A DNA stretch of 64,000 nucleotides from Rhinopomastus cyanomelas (taxonomy: Eukaryota > Chordata > Aves > Bucerotiformes > Rhinopomastidae): the NCBI GenBank assembly GCA_013400115.1, contig VXBP01000410.1, positions 62,001-126,000 of the forward strand. Direction: 5' to 3'. Under the pieces are notes generated by a model. It saw only the letters and a list, made by a program, of their open reading frames with translations, had not been told where the DNA came from and did not search any database. This document shows, in pieces, positions 22,574 through 35,966 of this stretch (position 1 is the first letter of the stretch; each line of letters starts with the position of its first letter). Both the position numbers and the translations under genes were made by a program.

Positions 22574-25500
22574 AGGGGAGAACTGCCTGGCTCTGTGTTT
22601 TCCTCAGACCGTATTAACCCTCTTACACAGAACTGATGACAAATTCGTACAGCTGCCAGGTCTAGAACCCTGAGGATGTCTTTCTTAGGCTCAGTTGGAT
22701 GGTGTAAACCACTAGGAAAAGGAGAAGGATAGGATCTAGGCTTAGCTTTTGCTCTTACGTTTCCACTGTGCAAGCTCTATCCATGTTAAAAGGCCTCAGA
22801 GTTGTTCCTTGGCAGCTTGGGGTCAGCTCTTCACCTTGGAAGACTTCAGTCTCTGCGGGTGCAGGGTTTGTGCCAGATTACACTTCCAGAGCTTTGCAGT
22901 GACAACCTTGCATTTGCTTTCAGGACACTGATGCTGGTGAGTAATACACAGCTGAGAGTCTGACAGGCAATGATAGTGACAAGTGACCTGGAAATGCTGC
23001 CCTTGATCATTCAATATGGACATGAGAGCTCTGATCTTGATTACCAGAAACATGTTATCTCTGCACATGCAGCGTGAAGATGGTGAGAGATGATTTAGCG
23101 GGAATCAGACTGTAACTGCTGGAGGGAAATATGCACCAGGTTTATGATTCACCGTGAGCGCACTTACTCTGTGGAAAAAGATAGGTGGCTACTAGACTCT
23201 TCAAAGGAACACACAAATGCAGCAACTTCCTGGTTCCCTTACTGGCTGCCCAGACTCTGCCATGCTCTCTGTGTTAGCAAATACGAGGTTTAAAGCAGCC
23301 ATTACAAAGCAGTCTTCTGTCAGAACTCTGGGGCAAAGAATAAGCTCCTGTCCTGTTCCCACAGCTGCTTGGAACTCATCTCATTGGCTCACAGCTTGCC
23401 TTTTCTCCTTACAGAAAGAGCAGCAAAGACAGAATGTGTTGCACCTGTAAAACCTGTGACAGCCTCCAGTCTAGCGTGTGGCTAAGGCTAGATATGAGGA
23501 AGCCGGGTTTTCCCGGGAGCCCAATTTGAGTGCTGCTGTGGTAAAAGCTGAGTTCTGGTTCTTAGCTGTTTCCTACCTGAGAAGTTACGTGACTAGCAGG
23601 TTCCAAATGGGAAACGTAGCAGCCATTTTCTTGGAAATAGCTTTGTTTAATCCTCATGTCTTTTGCACAACGCCCCAGAAGCATGCAGCTGTGCAACTGA
23701 GGACTCCGTAAAAGAGTCCGTCTTTCCATTTTCCTGCAGTGTTTCCTGCCTGCATGGTGTGTGGAAGCACTGGATAAATGCCAGTCAACAAAGAACTCCC
23801 CTGGCAAAGGAGGAAAATGTGATTAATGTCTTGTAATCAAGACCCCATAAGCAAAAGTGACTGTGAGGTTGCTCTTATTCATCAGAATGAGAACTAGCTG
23901 GAAGTTTTAACGGTCACTTGGTGCTGGATTTCTCTGGGTTTTGATGTGAACAGCCTTTTTTGAGAGTGTTCATTTTTTACAGGCATTCATCTCTGCTGCA
24001 ACTGTTTCTTCTGCTATAGTTTATAGGGATGTTGTTATTCCCAAGCAGTCCTGTCCCAAATACTTGTGATGCTAATCTCTTTGTTGCTGTTGTACTCCAA
24101 ATCAAACGATCTCTTTCTGCAAAGCAGGTGAGACGTGCGGTGTCATTTATCTGCGTGCTAATGCTAAGGAGCTTCATCAAATTAAAAAGCTGTTATCAAA
24201 AGTCTCTTCACTCCACAGGCAGCAGATAAAGTTGGTTCAGTCCTCATTTCTAAACTGAGGGGAATATGAATATAATGAATATAATTTTACCGATGAGGGA
24301 TTCGTGTGATTCCCCACGTGAGCAGCACAAACAGTCTAGCGGAGGACACTCTGAGCTTGCAGTGACAGCCAAGACATTTTTCATACTGGGCTAAGCCAGT
24401 ATCTTTTCAATCAGATTGTTGCTCTATTAATTATGGCAACATATTTATCTGAAACATAATGACTGGAATGACAGGGCTTATTAACAGCTAGGCACTTGTA
24501 AGTGTGATGGAAAGATCATAAAGGAGAATTTGAGAGATGCAGCGAGAGACACAGGGGGTTGGTTATACAACCATCAGACTGAACCAGCTCACGGTGCATC
24601 TGTGGAGGCCTCATAGCAGTGACACATCAAGGAGGCTACCACCGCACAGCCTTTAAATCTACCTTCTCATTCAAGGATGCTTGGAGCAGAAATGAGACTT
24701 TTCCTACTTGCAGAAAAGAAAGTTTTAAGCAGGCGTGCAGGAGCTAATGAGGACTGTATGTGCCAGCCTGTGTGCAGAGTTGTGCTCGTGTTCTGAGATG
24801 GGTTGCAGGAAAGAATCCGTTTCCTATGGAGGAGTGGGAGGTTTTTTTTTTGTTCAGGCTTAGGAAAAGGATCAAGGTGCTTCTATACAATAACTAGACA
24901 GAGACTTGACTTGGGACATGAACCTTCTGTTCATAGCAGTCTGTATTTTTTTCACTGTACGGCTTGTAAAAAGACCTTTTCTTGGAAATGCTCAGAAGAG
25001 CAGAACCTGCAGCCTTCCTGTCCTTCTAGAAAAGGCTTTCATTTTGGAAAAAGTGTTCTGTTTTGAGGGGGGGTGAAGCCAAAAGGGCTTCTCAATTTTG
25101 CAGTGCGTCACCATTTCCCCAACACCTTGCTATTCAAAGATTTACCTAAATCTAATCATCTAGCCCACCTCCTCTGCTCTACAACCAGAAAATCATCATG
25201 ATCATCTTATTTATGTTCCCTGGCTAGTGTCCACAGCAATTGTTACTGCTGTTGAAAGTCACCAGACTTCTCTGCATCAGGATGTGATCCCTTACTACAG
25301 CTGTCAAATATCTCAGAGATTATCCTTTCTCTCAGCAGTTAAATGCTGCATGACACGGCTCTTCAGTGGGTAACAGAGACCAGAGTAAGTTTTCAAACAC
25401 TTGATGGTTACAAACCTCTGTAAAATCTACATGTGTCTAGTGACAAAAGAGCCTTTTGAAAAGTAGGGTTAGTTAATATCTGTGGTACTGTAGGAAATCG

Positions 25501-26582
25501 GTGCAAGAAGGATTCCCTTTTACCTGCACCTGAGTGGATAGTTGGAACTACAGTAATTGCCTTGTACCAGGAATGTCATTTTTCATTTCTAGCAGGTCTT
25601 GTTTAACCAGACAGATGCTTAAATTGCTGTTCATTGTCTGCTCTGCAGTGAAGCAAACATTCCAGCACAGTGTTCCTACGTGGAAGCATGAATTCAGAAG
25701 TTGGCCAACACATGCTTTGTGAAGGCATGTGCTGTGAAAAGCCCTTTTAGGCTGTGCAGATCCATCAAAAGGTTGTTGTCCAATAACAGTGAGCTGCTGC
25801 TGCTTGTCTTTGTGGCTGATCTCAGAGGAAAGGAGAGCAGAGAAAAATACCCCACTGTTTGACAGGCTTTAAAGATGCCTGAGGTCCTGTTTTGACCCAC
25901 TGCTGGGTCCATGGGTAATATTGTGTTGGGGTAAAGAGGAGCGAAATCACTAATATTCACTTTATGCACTTGATTAACTGTGTAGGGGGGTTGATTTCTG
26001 TTTTTTCCCTGAATGAAGATCATTCAGCTCTTACTGACTAATGAGGGATATTTTTGAGGGACCCGCGATTTTCAGGAAACAAATCCAGAAAGACTGGGGA
26101 AAGAAAACAACTGGCCCAGTTCCAAGCCCAGGATAATTCCTTGGCCACAATGGAGTTGCCTCTTGCTGAAAAATAATTCCTAAATTTCTGTTTCAGCTGA
26201 TCCCAACACTAACCACATGTCCAGGTGTACCCAGCTATGGGATTTTCACAGGGCTTCAAATGAAATGTGGGCTGGTCTCTCTGACAAAATGTTTTTCCTA
26301 ATCTATGTAAACCCAGCAGGTTTCCCTGTACATACTTTTAAATTAATTATCCTTCCTTGATCCTTATGGTCTTTGTTATCCTGTGAGTAGCTTGTAGACC
26401 ATGTGTGTGTTCGCCATCACTGATGTAAGCTCAGCTGTATAGTTCATACATTTTAAAACTCATTAATCCATGTGCAAAAATCACCCCCTTACACCCTGCA
26501 TGAGTTCCAAGCAGGCAAGGTCGGGCTTATTTATTGTTATTAAAGTCTAATATAATTCTCATGAAAATTTAAAATTCTGCTA

Positions 26583-26596
26583 ATGCAAATGACTCA
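26583..26596 (+). promoter_or_regulatory. Candidate octamer + AP-1 composite site
   Basis: A perfect octamer ATGCAAAT (26583-26590) overlaps by one base a perfect AP-1 core TGACTCA (26590-26596). POU proteins bind the first motif and Fos/Jun dimers the second. Single motifs are common by chance; perfect abutment is less so. Binding is inferred only. Confidence 0.3.
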
Positions 26597-27342
26597 TGTG
26601 TGACAGATTTTCATCAAAGACGCTTTATTCACTTACAGATGTTTAAAGGAACGATGTGCTAAGAGCAGTGAAGTGATTCAATCCTGTGCTAAGCCTTCTG
26701 ATAACAATGTGAATGTATAATTTTTGTGTGAGAGCTCAACAGAGAAGTGTTCCCGTTAATATCCTGGTCCCTGGCATCAGCGAGGCTTAAGAAATGGGGA
26801 ATGGGCATATTTATTCACCACCTAAATTTTTAAACAGCAAACATTTTTAAAGCACTTGCTGAAATATTTAAGCTGGGCAGATAACAAGTAGACGATGGAT
26901 GACAGGGAGAATAAATTCTTCAATTTATTGAAGAAAAGGGAGTTTAAGAACTTGGTGTGAAGAACTTCCTTGTTAAACTGGCTGGCAATAATTCTCTCAT
27001 TGAATTGCTCGTGCTAGGCTATTGAATTTGAGAATCTTTAAAGGAGTTCTCTGCCAGTGCTGTAATCTGAGGCATCTAACACAAATGTCATTCACTAGCT
27101 GGGATTGATCTAGAAAGGTTTACAGAGCTGTCAGCAAGTTCACCCCAAATCAGCTTCTTACCAAGAATGGGTTAATAAGGTACTTTATTGTGCTAAAACC
27201 GCAGCCTTCAGTCTCTTTCATTTTCTGCTGGGAGTGAGAGAAGTCAGGTTTCAGGTTTATGAGCTGTCAGACTGCAAGTTCTCTATGAAAAAGGAGTTCA
27301 GAATCTGCATTTCTCATTTAAATATCTTTGTTCACTCAGTTT

Positions 27343-27397
27343 ACCCTTTTTTTTTTTTCTTCTTTCTTTTACTTTCTTTTTTGTTTTGTTATTTTTT
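27343..27397 (+). repeat. T-rich low-complexity tract
   Basis: About 55 bases of nearly pure pyrimidine with a run of thirteen T, ending TTTTTTACAAG. It resembles either a splice-acceptor pyrimidine tract or a decayed poly-T (reverse poly-A) tail. No flanking exon or retroelement is apparent. Confidence 0.7.
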
Positions 27398-30300
27398 ACA
27401 AGAAGGAACCGTGTGAAGGACATCCTTACCCAGAAGGAATAGGAAGGAAAGAGAAGTAGCAGGTGTACAGCTCTTAAAAAGAGCTGCTGTTTCTCGATGT
27501 GTGGGGCCTGTTTCGTTTCAGCAGCTGAATTTAATCTCTCAGAGTAGCGCTTGTTCAGTGACCTTTAGGAACCCCAGACACCCATGCGTATTTTGAACAA
27601 GAGGTGGAAATGAACAAACTAAGGCAGGCATCCTCAGATGCTTCCCAGCTTCTGAACTATTTGCATTTCAGAGCACCAGTTCCAAGGTTTTGTTGGAAGA
27701 GGATGCTGAGGCTCTTCTGAAGGCACTGTGAAAGGAGCAGGTTACACTGACTTCCCTTCTGGTTTCTCACCCGTGTAGGCTAAGCTGAGAAACGCGCTGC
27801 TGCTCTTCCTGCCAGCAGGAGAGCTCCTGACAAAGCTGAGCTAGTGCCCATCGTGAGCGCAGGCCATAGTAACTCACTTTATCTGTGCAGGGACTGGAAA
27901 TCAGAGTGAAATCCAAATCTGAAACGTTTCACACACGTAACCTTCCTTTCGTGCTGCTCTGTGTACTGAGGGCTAGCCCGCGGGTGCTCCAGAGAGACAA
28001 GCGCACTGACTTCTCCTGGAAGGGAAGGGTGTATCTGTTTCATCAGGAGCCCCAAGGAGCTGCTGGCTGCCTCTAAGCAGCACTGAAACTGGCGTGATGT
28101 AGCCTGCCTCTTGCCGTTTGGCATCATCACATTGCAGCTGATGAGGAGTTTCCTAGTGTGTTTGGGAATAATCCAGTAAAACTGAGGTTGGCTCTTCAGG
28201 GTGCAACTTGAGCTCTGTTTGGAGTAGTTTCTATGGCTGGTGACGAGTTGATACTCCAGGATTTAATGGCAGAACTAGCTCGGATGAGCTGTGGAGGAAC
28301 TAGCAGATCATGGATATTTTACTGCAGTGATATAGAAATAATCAGGCAGCTGACTCGATATTTTTGGAACAGAAACTGTAACACCCTTACACGAACATTC
28401 AAGTGAAGGTGAAGGGGCTCTTTGCTCTCTGATCATCCTCAGTTAGTCACGAGTATTTAGGAGGAGAGGACAAATCACACTGAAGATGGTATTTCCTGGG
28501 CTGTGAGGCAGCAGACTCATTTCTAATTCACAAATTATATTACTGTGTTTGGTTTAGGTACTTAGGAAAAAAATCTCACAGTTGGAGTTAAGAACATCCC
28601 TCTTTTGCAGTGTGATCCAGAAGCTGCTGTGCTCGAGTTCCCAGTAAGAGGTGTCTCTCATAAACAAGCAAGTGAAGGAGCTCAAGGAGCAAGAGGGGAA
28701 CACCTGAAGGGTTAATATATACCTATCGCTCGTTGACCTGAAATACCACTGGTTGTCTTTTCAAGTGCATGACTGCACTAACCTTGCTGCTGCAGGAAAC
28801 TTTCTGCCCGATCCTGTGATGCATAAAGACAGCCTGGCAGGAGAAAGGCAATAGAGTTGCTTTGCTGAACTCCAAGTGCAGCCTGTCATTATTTATTAAA
28901 GAGCAAGCAGGTGAAAATTCAACCATTCTTGACGCTTCAACCTCTCCTGGGCTCTCCCGGTCTTATCTGTGCAGGTGGTAAACAGTCATTTGCAGAGAAA
29001 GGCATTACCAGTCACTTCTGAGGAAGGTGAAATGATACCATTCCTCTTATTTAGGAAGGGCATCTCTTTTTATTCTTGCTTAAAGGTTGGGAGAATGTGG
29101 TCGATCCCCCTAAAGCTTGCAGGTCTCATTTCAGCACGCCTGAAAAGGGAGAGTCCCAGCAGAAATCTCAGGAGCAAGCTGTAATTAATTGAAGCAAGCA
29201 GATGGCTCCAACTTCTTGTGCTTTAGCAGTGTGACAGCATCTCATGGAGGAGATGTGACAGCATAGGACGCTTGGAGGAGAGCGGTGGGATGAAAGATCT
29301 TGCTGTGCATCTGCAGCAGGCTCAAGCGGTGTCTTTATTCAGGCAAGTGTTATCTCACTGCTCATTGCATTATCTGTCTGGAATGGCCTTGAATAAGGCA
29401 TAGCTCTAGGGGAAGGAGAAAGAGGTGAACGGAGATTCATACTTGTACTCAAGGAAGTGCAGAATAAGATGCAAAATCTGAATGTCAAATCATTTCAATG
29501 GTCCTGATTGTCTCTGAGTGGTTGCTCCTATTTTGGAAGAGGAGTTCCTTTTTTGAATAAACCTGTCTTCTAAAAGGATTAAACAAACTGACTTACAAAT
29601 TTGAAAATATGCAGTTGTGCTCATCCTTTAACAAGATGGAATCAGTGTCCAAAGTAACTTCTGGCATAAATACAGCCTTGCAGGAGTAAACAAGCAGGTT
29701 TTTGTCTCTCCTGTTTCACAGTGTAATTTTATATACACATTCCTGATGTCAAATCCTTGTTTTGATAATTTTTTAATGCATAAATGAGCGGATGTAGGAG
29801 GTGTTTCTCTTTCTCTGAGAACCTTTAAATCATCATTTAAATGGGTTGAAATTATTCTTTCAAAAAAGTAATATCAAGAGGGGTAAGGAAGAGCAAGTCT
29901 AGGTCAATTCAAACATTTCTCGGTTTCATCTCATGGCAGAAATTTAATTCATATTAACAGAAGTAACGTAGACTCTCTGTTAAAATATAAAACATGAAGA
30001 TTTTACTAGTTGAAAGCAATGAAAAAAAGCAACAGTAGGCCATTCGTTGGTAGAAATTTGGCCTCTAAACAGTTATTTGCTTAATAAAATTAAGCTAGAA
30101 AGTCACCAGTAAATTCCACTCATATGCCCTGAAGCAAAGAACATAAATCAAGCAGTGATTTGCTAAGCGTGTGTCTGAGCCTCTGCTTCCCTACTGATAC
30201 TACATTAATTTTACTTATGAAATGCAGTGATTTCCCACAGGAAACACCTTTCACAAGAATGAAGTCTTTGTCTCCTTTGAGACTGGAATGATACTTGAAA

Positions 30301-30763
30301 CCACACCAAAATCCCTGGGTGAAGATCCTCTCCAGACAGCCTGAAGTGTTTAAAATACTGAACACAAAAACCTGTTGGAAAATAGAAAATTTGACCTTTA
30401 AGCTACATGATTTAATCAGTGGAAAAAGGACACCAGTTCTGACCTGAAGGGGTGTGTTTGGTGCTTAAGTTAAGGCTAGCACTGTGTTTTGAGCATAGGA
30501 ATTCAAGACACGCAAAGTGTGGCAGATGGAGAAACTTGCTGAATCTTGGGTAAATTACAGAGACATTGCGGAGCTGCTGTAAATATTGTAGGGTCTCATG
30601 ATGGCCAAAGGAGATGAAAAAAGACAGCTACACAGAATGGGTGCAAACTACCCAGAGGTGTGGGTGATGAAACACAGAGATGGAGTGTTGGATTTAGCTA
30701 AGCAGGGTCAAGCCTGATTTGTCCTTGGACGCGAGAGAGTCTGGGTGCACCAGGTGCTGTAGG

Positions 30764-30844
30764 CTTACCCTGCTCCAGCAAGGGGGGTTGGACTTAGATG
30801 GTCTTTTGAGGTCCCTTCCATCCTGTAACATTCTGTGACTCTGA
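30764..30844 (+). repeat. CR1: CR1 3' tail, short
   Basis: It starts around CTTACCCTGCTCCAGCAAGG and continues GGGGTTGGACTTAGATGGTC, GAGGTCCCTTCCATCC and TTCTGTGACTCTGAT. It shares the CTGCTCCAGCAAGG variant with the tail at 19850. Similarity may extend some 60 bases further upstream. Confidence 0.88.
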
Positions 30845-33800
30845 TTGTGCTCTCCAGCTTTTAAAAGGAATGAATAACAATCTACCTACTGTTTTGGGTC
30901 CCTAGCCCAGTGTCCTCTAGGGAGAGCCATGGTGAAATAAGTCCACCCACAGCATATCAGCTCCTAGAGAAGGATCCTGCCATGTGTCATTATAGCATTA
31001 TTTGCTGATAGCTACAACTCAACCAAGCCACTTCCCAGGTGCTGTGAGTATTTGCTTCTGAGGGAAAATCAGACTCTGGTCTGATGTTTTTGATAACTGC
31101 AGGTGACAGGGATGGCTCAGTTTTCCCTTTGGCTGTCTCCTCTTTTCCTTTTGCACACACAGAGTTTGTGACGTGAGATTAGCTCCAGTTTCTCACTTGT
31201 GCTCTTAATCCGCTGTTAGGACAGGCGCTTTGAAGTTTTCTGGGCTCTGTCGTCATCAGAGCTCTCTTTAAATCCTTATGTCTTGTCGATCTTCGTGAGA
31301 TAAAAAGATTTTGCTGTCTTAAGTAATAATTATCTTTTTATGACTCTCTTGAGCTGCTCTAAAGTTTGACGTGCCAGATTGCATTGCTGCAGTTTCTGGT
31401 TGCGAGGACAAGTTGCCATATGTGAAGACACTCTGCAGAGCAGCTCTTTATTCTGGATGATCTTGTGTAGCCTTCACTCAAGCAGACTCCCAGCAAGGCA
31501 GGATCAGGCCTCCTGTTCTGAGGATGCTTCTTCCAATTTCAGCATAACAGAGTCAGTCCTCAGGAGTCTTCTACTAGTGCTAAATGAATCTCTTCCAATT
31601 CCACAGAGAAGGCTGGATGAACCCTTCACATACCTTGGTGCAAGTATTTTTCCAACTCTTTCTCCTCGGTGTTTTCTACTTTTCCTTACACTGTGCATGG
31701 ATGTATAAATATCCATTTATATGCCAGAAAGATCCTAGAACTTCTTTTTAGTTTGTGCCACGGTTTTTCTATTTAAACTGCCTCACAGCACTTCCCTTTC
31801 ATTCACATGTTTACCAGCTGTTTAGACTTCCCAGTTACCATATTCATTTCTGAAATCTGCAGAAGCTGATAGCACTGTAGTCAATATGAAGTTCCTGAAA
31901 ATCAGGGAGACTCAAAGTGTGCTGTTCACAGGGATGTGCCACTTCGAGCCAACAGTGATCCAATCCAAAATGCTACACACACTCCGATGCCTTCGTGAAG
32001 GAAGCCAACCTAGTTCTCACATTGTAGCCTAAAGCCCTTTTCTGGCAAGGGTTAATAACAGCTATCTGAAGAGCCTTATTCCTAACTTCAGTATGTTCCT
32101 AGCATCTCATCCATGTTCACATTTATAAAATGTATTTCAAGCCATACAAAGGGTTCTGCAGTTGTGGGAAATGTAACCTCCATACACTTTTCCTTTCAAG
32201 CTCTCCTTTAATTTTAAAAAAGGTCAACCCAGCCAGAAAAATAATTAGCAGAACAAACACTGCTGTCCTCAGAGGAGACCCTGTCTGCCAAACTCCTGGC
32301 TCAAGAGAATGGTTACAGCTGAATTACAGCCCAGAGCTCCTTCCTGCTCTGCAAAACAGACCTGAGGTTGGAAAATGCTGCCAGACCCTGGTGTCTATCT
32401 GTGCAGGTGGGTGTCACTCTATAATAAAGCACACCTCAGTCAAGTGCATAAAGCCAGGGTTCAATTCAGCACCTGATGCTTAGCTGTGCATCATCAGTCT
32501 TCCTTCTCTGCGTTAACTCCACCAAAATACACACAGTTTGCATCTGTTAATACTCCGGAGCCTGTTTGACAACTGACTGCAGCTGAAAGCCCTTAATTCT
32601 TGATTTGTATTTTGGTTTTTTAGGAGGTGGGGCTTTTCTTTAAGCACATGGCAGTTAACACAGCAAAGCTGGATGCGAAGAGCTGGCCTGAGCTCTGCTG
32701 AAGTTTGCCCAAAACACAAAATCAATTTGGAAGAGCAGGCTCTACTCAAGAGCTTGTTAAATAGAATTTGAGTGGATTGGCAATTATTTGAGGCTGGTGT
32801 CTATTTAAAAAGTACCCTCAGTAGTACTTAGGAAACACTAGTTTTCAATAAACAAGAAAATTGGGAATATTATGCAGATGCTAACGCATGGGATGCTGTC
32901 AGAATTAGCCAAAGTCATTCCTGCCATGTGATGCCTGTTAATTCTTAAAATAGGAAGATACCTGGGCCCCTGTAGATGTGAGGTCAGTTTTGCAGCCCCA
33001 CTGATTTTACTGGAGGTGAGCTGATTCACGTCAGCCATGATCCTTATGCTAGAATGATTGTGGAGGTTAATAGGTGGAAAAGTGTATGTAGCAATAGCAG
33101 GGCTGTAGGCTCTAACTTGCTCATGAAAGCCAGGCAGCAAGTTTGTGTGCTGGCCCAAAGTCAATCTTCACATGGGCCTCCAGGTACCTTCATCCTGACT
33201 GTGACCTGCAAGTTCAGTCAGTGAGATACTGCAAAGTCATTAGTGCTGTGGATGCTGACATAGCAGTTCTGGTCTGTCTCCTTATACCTTGCTCTAGGCA
33301 ATTCTTGTAGAGCACCCCAAGTTTTGTGAAGATTACAGAGCTTCTGATCTCAGCCTTCTGTCCTTCTCCATTAGCTGGTCTGGTGTTGCTGCAGCTAGGC
33401 TAGAGATGGGACTGCATCCTGAGATTTGGACTGGGAGCAGAGCTATAGGTGACTCCAGCATGGTGAGCAGGGGATGTAGGAAGCGTGTGCTGGAGTTAAA
33501 AAGAGAAACAAGCTGAAGATACAGCAGGAGAGAGGGTTTGCCTGGCACAGCCACTGTTGTAGCTCATTTCCTTGCTTTCTCTGGCAAATGCAAGGACCTT
33601 TTGGAAAACTAGGAAGCACAAGGGTGCTCTATTTCCATAGAAAAGGTCTGGCAGTTCTTCACAGCAGATAAGGTTTTCCCAGCTGTAAGATGCTCCCCTT
33701 ACAGCTGGTTCCCTTCCAGCCAAGTTCAATGGGGAAACCAGCCACTCTCCCTGACTTTGGGTGTTCCTGTGCCTCACCTGATGCTAAATCACCGTGTTGT

Positions 33801-35966
33801 TTCTTAGATTGAGACACTGCAGTGTTCGGAAGAGAAGTGCTCTCTGATGGCTGCTGGAGAGGCAGGACACCAAGCTGGACTGACCCTTGGTCATCTCTCC
33901 TTCAGCAGTGCCCACTCTGCAAAACTAAGCTGTAGCAGTCCAGTTTGAGAACACGAGCAATGCAGAAATCTCATCTGTACACTGCAGGACCATGAAACGG
34001 ATGAGAAAAATCTATTTATGCTGAAATTTCTCTTGCTGTCTGTCTTTTGACCTTTTGTGGTACCTGCTAGCTCATTTGTCTTGCAGCACCAACAGAAATA
34101 TGAGCAGGGAATCAGAAGAAAAGCTGAGCACTCACAAAATTGAACCCTGATTCAGATGACAGCAGCAAACCTGATTGTTCTTGTGGAGATGTCCCCTCTC
34201 GCTCTTTTGCTCACTGAGGTAGCTACAAACTTTGCAAACTGGGAAAATATTTTTTTAATTGCCTGTTGAACCCCCAATCAGGCTACAATTCAATTACTGG
34301 ATTGAAACAGAGAGAGAGAGAGATGCTGGTGAGTTATTTGTGCACCTGGCAGTGTGTAAAGAATACTAATAGTCTGGGTAATGTTCTCTAAATTCTTGAT
34401 CAGCAGCAGCTGGAGGAAATTTTTTGCTTTGATGCGTAGGGCGAAAGAAATCCATTTCAGTGCGGCGGCAGTGGTGTATTTACATCACAAACAGGGCAAT
34501 CGCGAAGCATTGCTGGCATTCAGCTGCCGGAACAAAGGCAGTGGCACTCGTTTGGTTTCATTTCCAATTGTAAGAGATCCTGTTGTTTCAACTCCAAAAT
34601 ACAGACCTTGCAGACCCGGACAATTACAAAACTGCCTGGTCTGCTACCCGTTTTGTCTGACTATGGGATGTCCTCATCTGTTATGTCATGCATTTAGGGG
34701 AGAGGCAATAGAGTCTTTGGTCCTGGATTACTGTAAAACTTCTTTGATTTCATAACTAGCACAGAAATGGGTTGCCTGGTGCTGCAAGGGATAGCTCTCC
34801 ATGGAGAACATCCTCCTCCCCCTGTTCACCAGGGGAGCTGAATCTTTATCCAGCAGCTCCTCTTACTACAGTAAAGGATGGTATTTGTTAAGAGCTTCCA
34901 AACTGGTGCTTTGAGGATTTTCCATATACCCACCTACCATCTGATCCCATTGTCACTGGAGCGAAGGTAGTGGGAGCTTTTCTACTAAATCCAGTGCAAC
35001 CAAGAAAGTCTCCTGCTGGATGTTTGCGTAAGCAGGAGCTGGGGGTGGGAGAAGTGTAATTTACTGGTAGTCTGGGAATTTTATACAGCAACAGCAGGGA
35101 AGGTTAGTGAAGACACAGGTTATAGAACATCGGCAACCAAGGACAGCGATGCCGTCTGGTCAGTACGTTGCCTGCAGTTCCAGGTTCAAGGCAGGTGACC
35201 CAGTAACAAACATTATTCAAAGAAAATTGATGGGAACAGACATTTTTAAAAATGAAGCCTGTTGGAATAAATCCTGCTGTCAGCACAGAAGTGATTTTAT
35301 TGAAAGAACAGTGTGACTCTTTCTTCTAAAGCTCTACTCCAGAAAGGTTACTGAGGTGGTTCTTTCCTTCCACACTGAGGAGCAGTGTCCCCAGCCCTCT
35401 GACCTGCCTGCAGAGATTCGGAGAAGCAAATGAAACAAAAACATGGCACTAGGCAAAACATTTCTCTCCTTAGAACGAGAATTGCCATGTACATAGCCTG
35501 AATGCTTGCAGCCCACACAGCTTTCAGGGAGTTTTCAAGCCCCACTGATCTATGACACTCCACGACGCAACTTCAATAAACAGGTCATCTCAAGAAGCCC
35601 AAGGTTAGACCCTCAGCTGGGCTCAACAGGCTTTTCTCTTTTGACCGAACCTAAAACCATTTCACTCTCACTTGAGCAGGGAGTGTCTTGTAAGGGATCA
35701 TGACCCAGGTCTTACCAGGGGATGTTCTACACTGTTCTTTGGTGTTTAGGAAAGGTTACAAATCAAAAGGTTCCTGTCTGTGTTTTGTTCTTTGCAGGCA
35801 ACTAAAAGTTCTTTCTCTTAAAACTGGTTTCTGAAAAATACCAAACAAAAAAGGTAAAGGGCGAAAAAGCAGTTCTGAAACACAAAAAAAAGCCAAAGGG
35901 TTATGTTTTCAAGAGCAATAAGGTTATTGTTTGTAAGACTTTTAAGTGCTTCAGTCTGTATTACCT
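30845..35966. other. Gene-free unique DNA, about 5 kb
   Basis: I see no recognisable gene. Frames of up to 124 codons (34381-34755) lack known motifs. A short AG dinucleotide run sits at 34309-34322. Confidence 0.55.
34309..34322. repeat. (AG)7 microsatellite
   Basis: Seven consecutive AG units without interruption. Confidence 0.9.

Larger units (their letters stand above)
22574..30763. other. Gene-free unique DNA, about 8 kb
   Basis: This is the longest stretch without a clear transposon. No exon or RNA gene is recognisable; the open frames are at most 109 codons. Items of note are an octamer/AP-1 composite (26583-26596), an 8-bp-stem hairpin (26916-26935) and a T-rich tract (27343-27397). 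The AT-rich section from about 26330 to 27010 is a candidate regulatory element. Confidence 0.55.

Noticed and set aside
25138..25182. ATCATCTAGCCCACCTCCTC as another minus-strand CR1 piece
   Set aside because: It resembles the GATCATCTAGTCCAACC block, but the neighbouring tail and GGGACC motif are absent, so the match is too weak.
34381..34755. 124-codon frame
   Set aside because: No known motif; a size expected by chance in 64 kb read in six frames.
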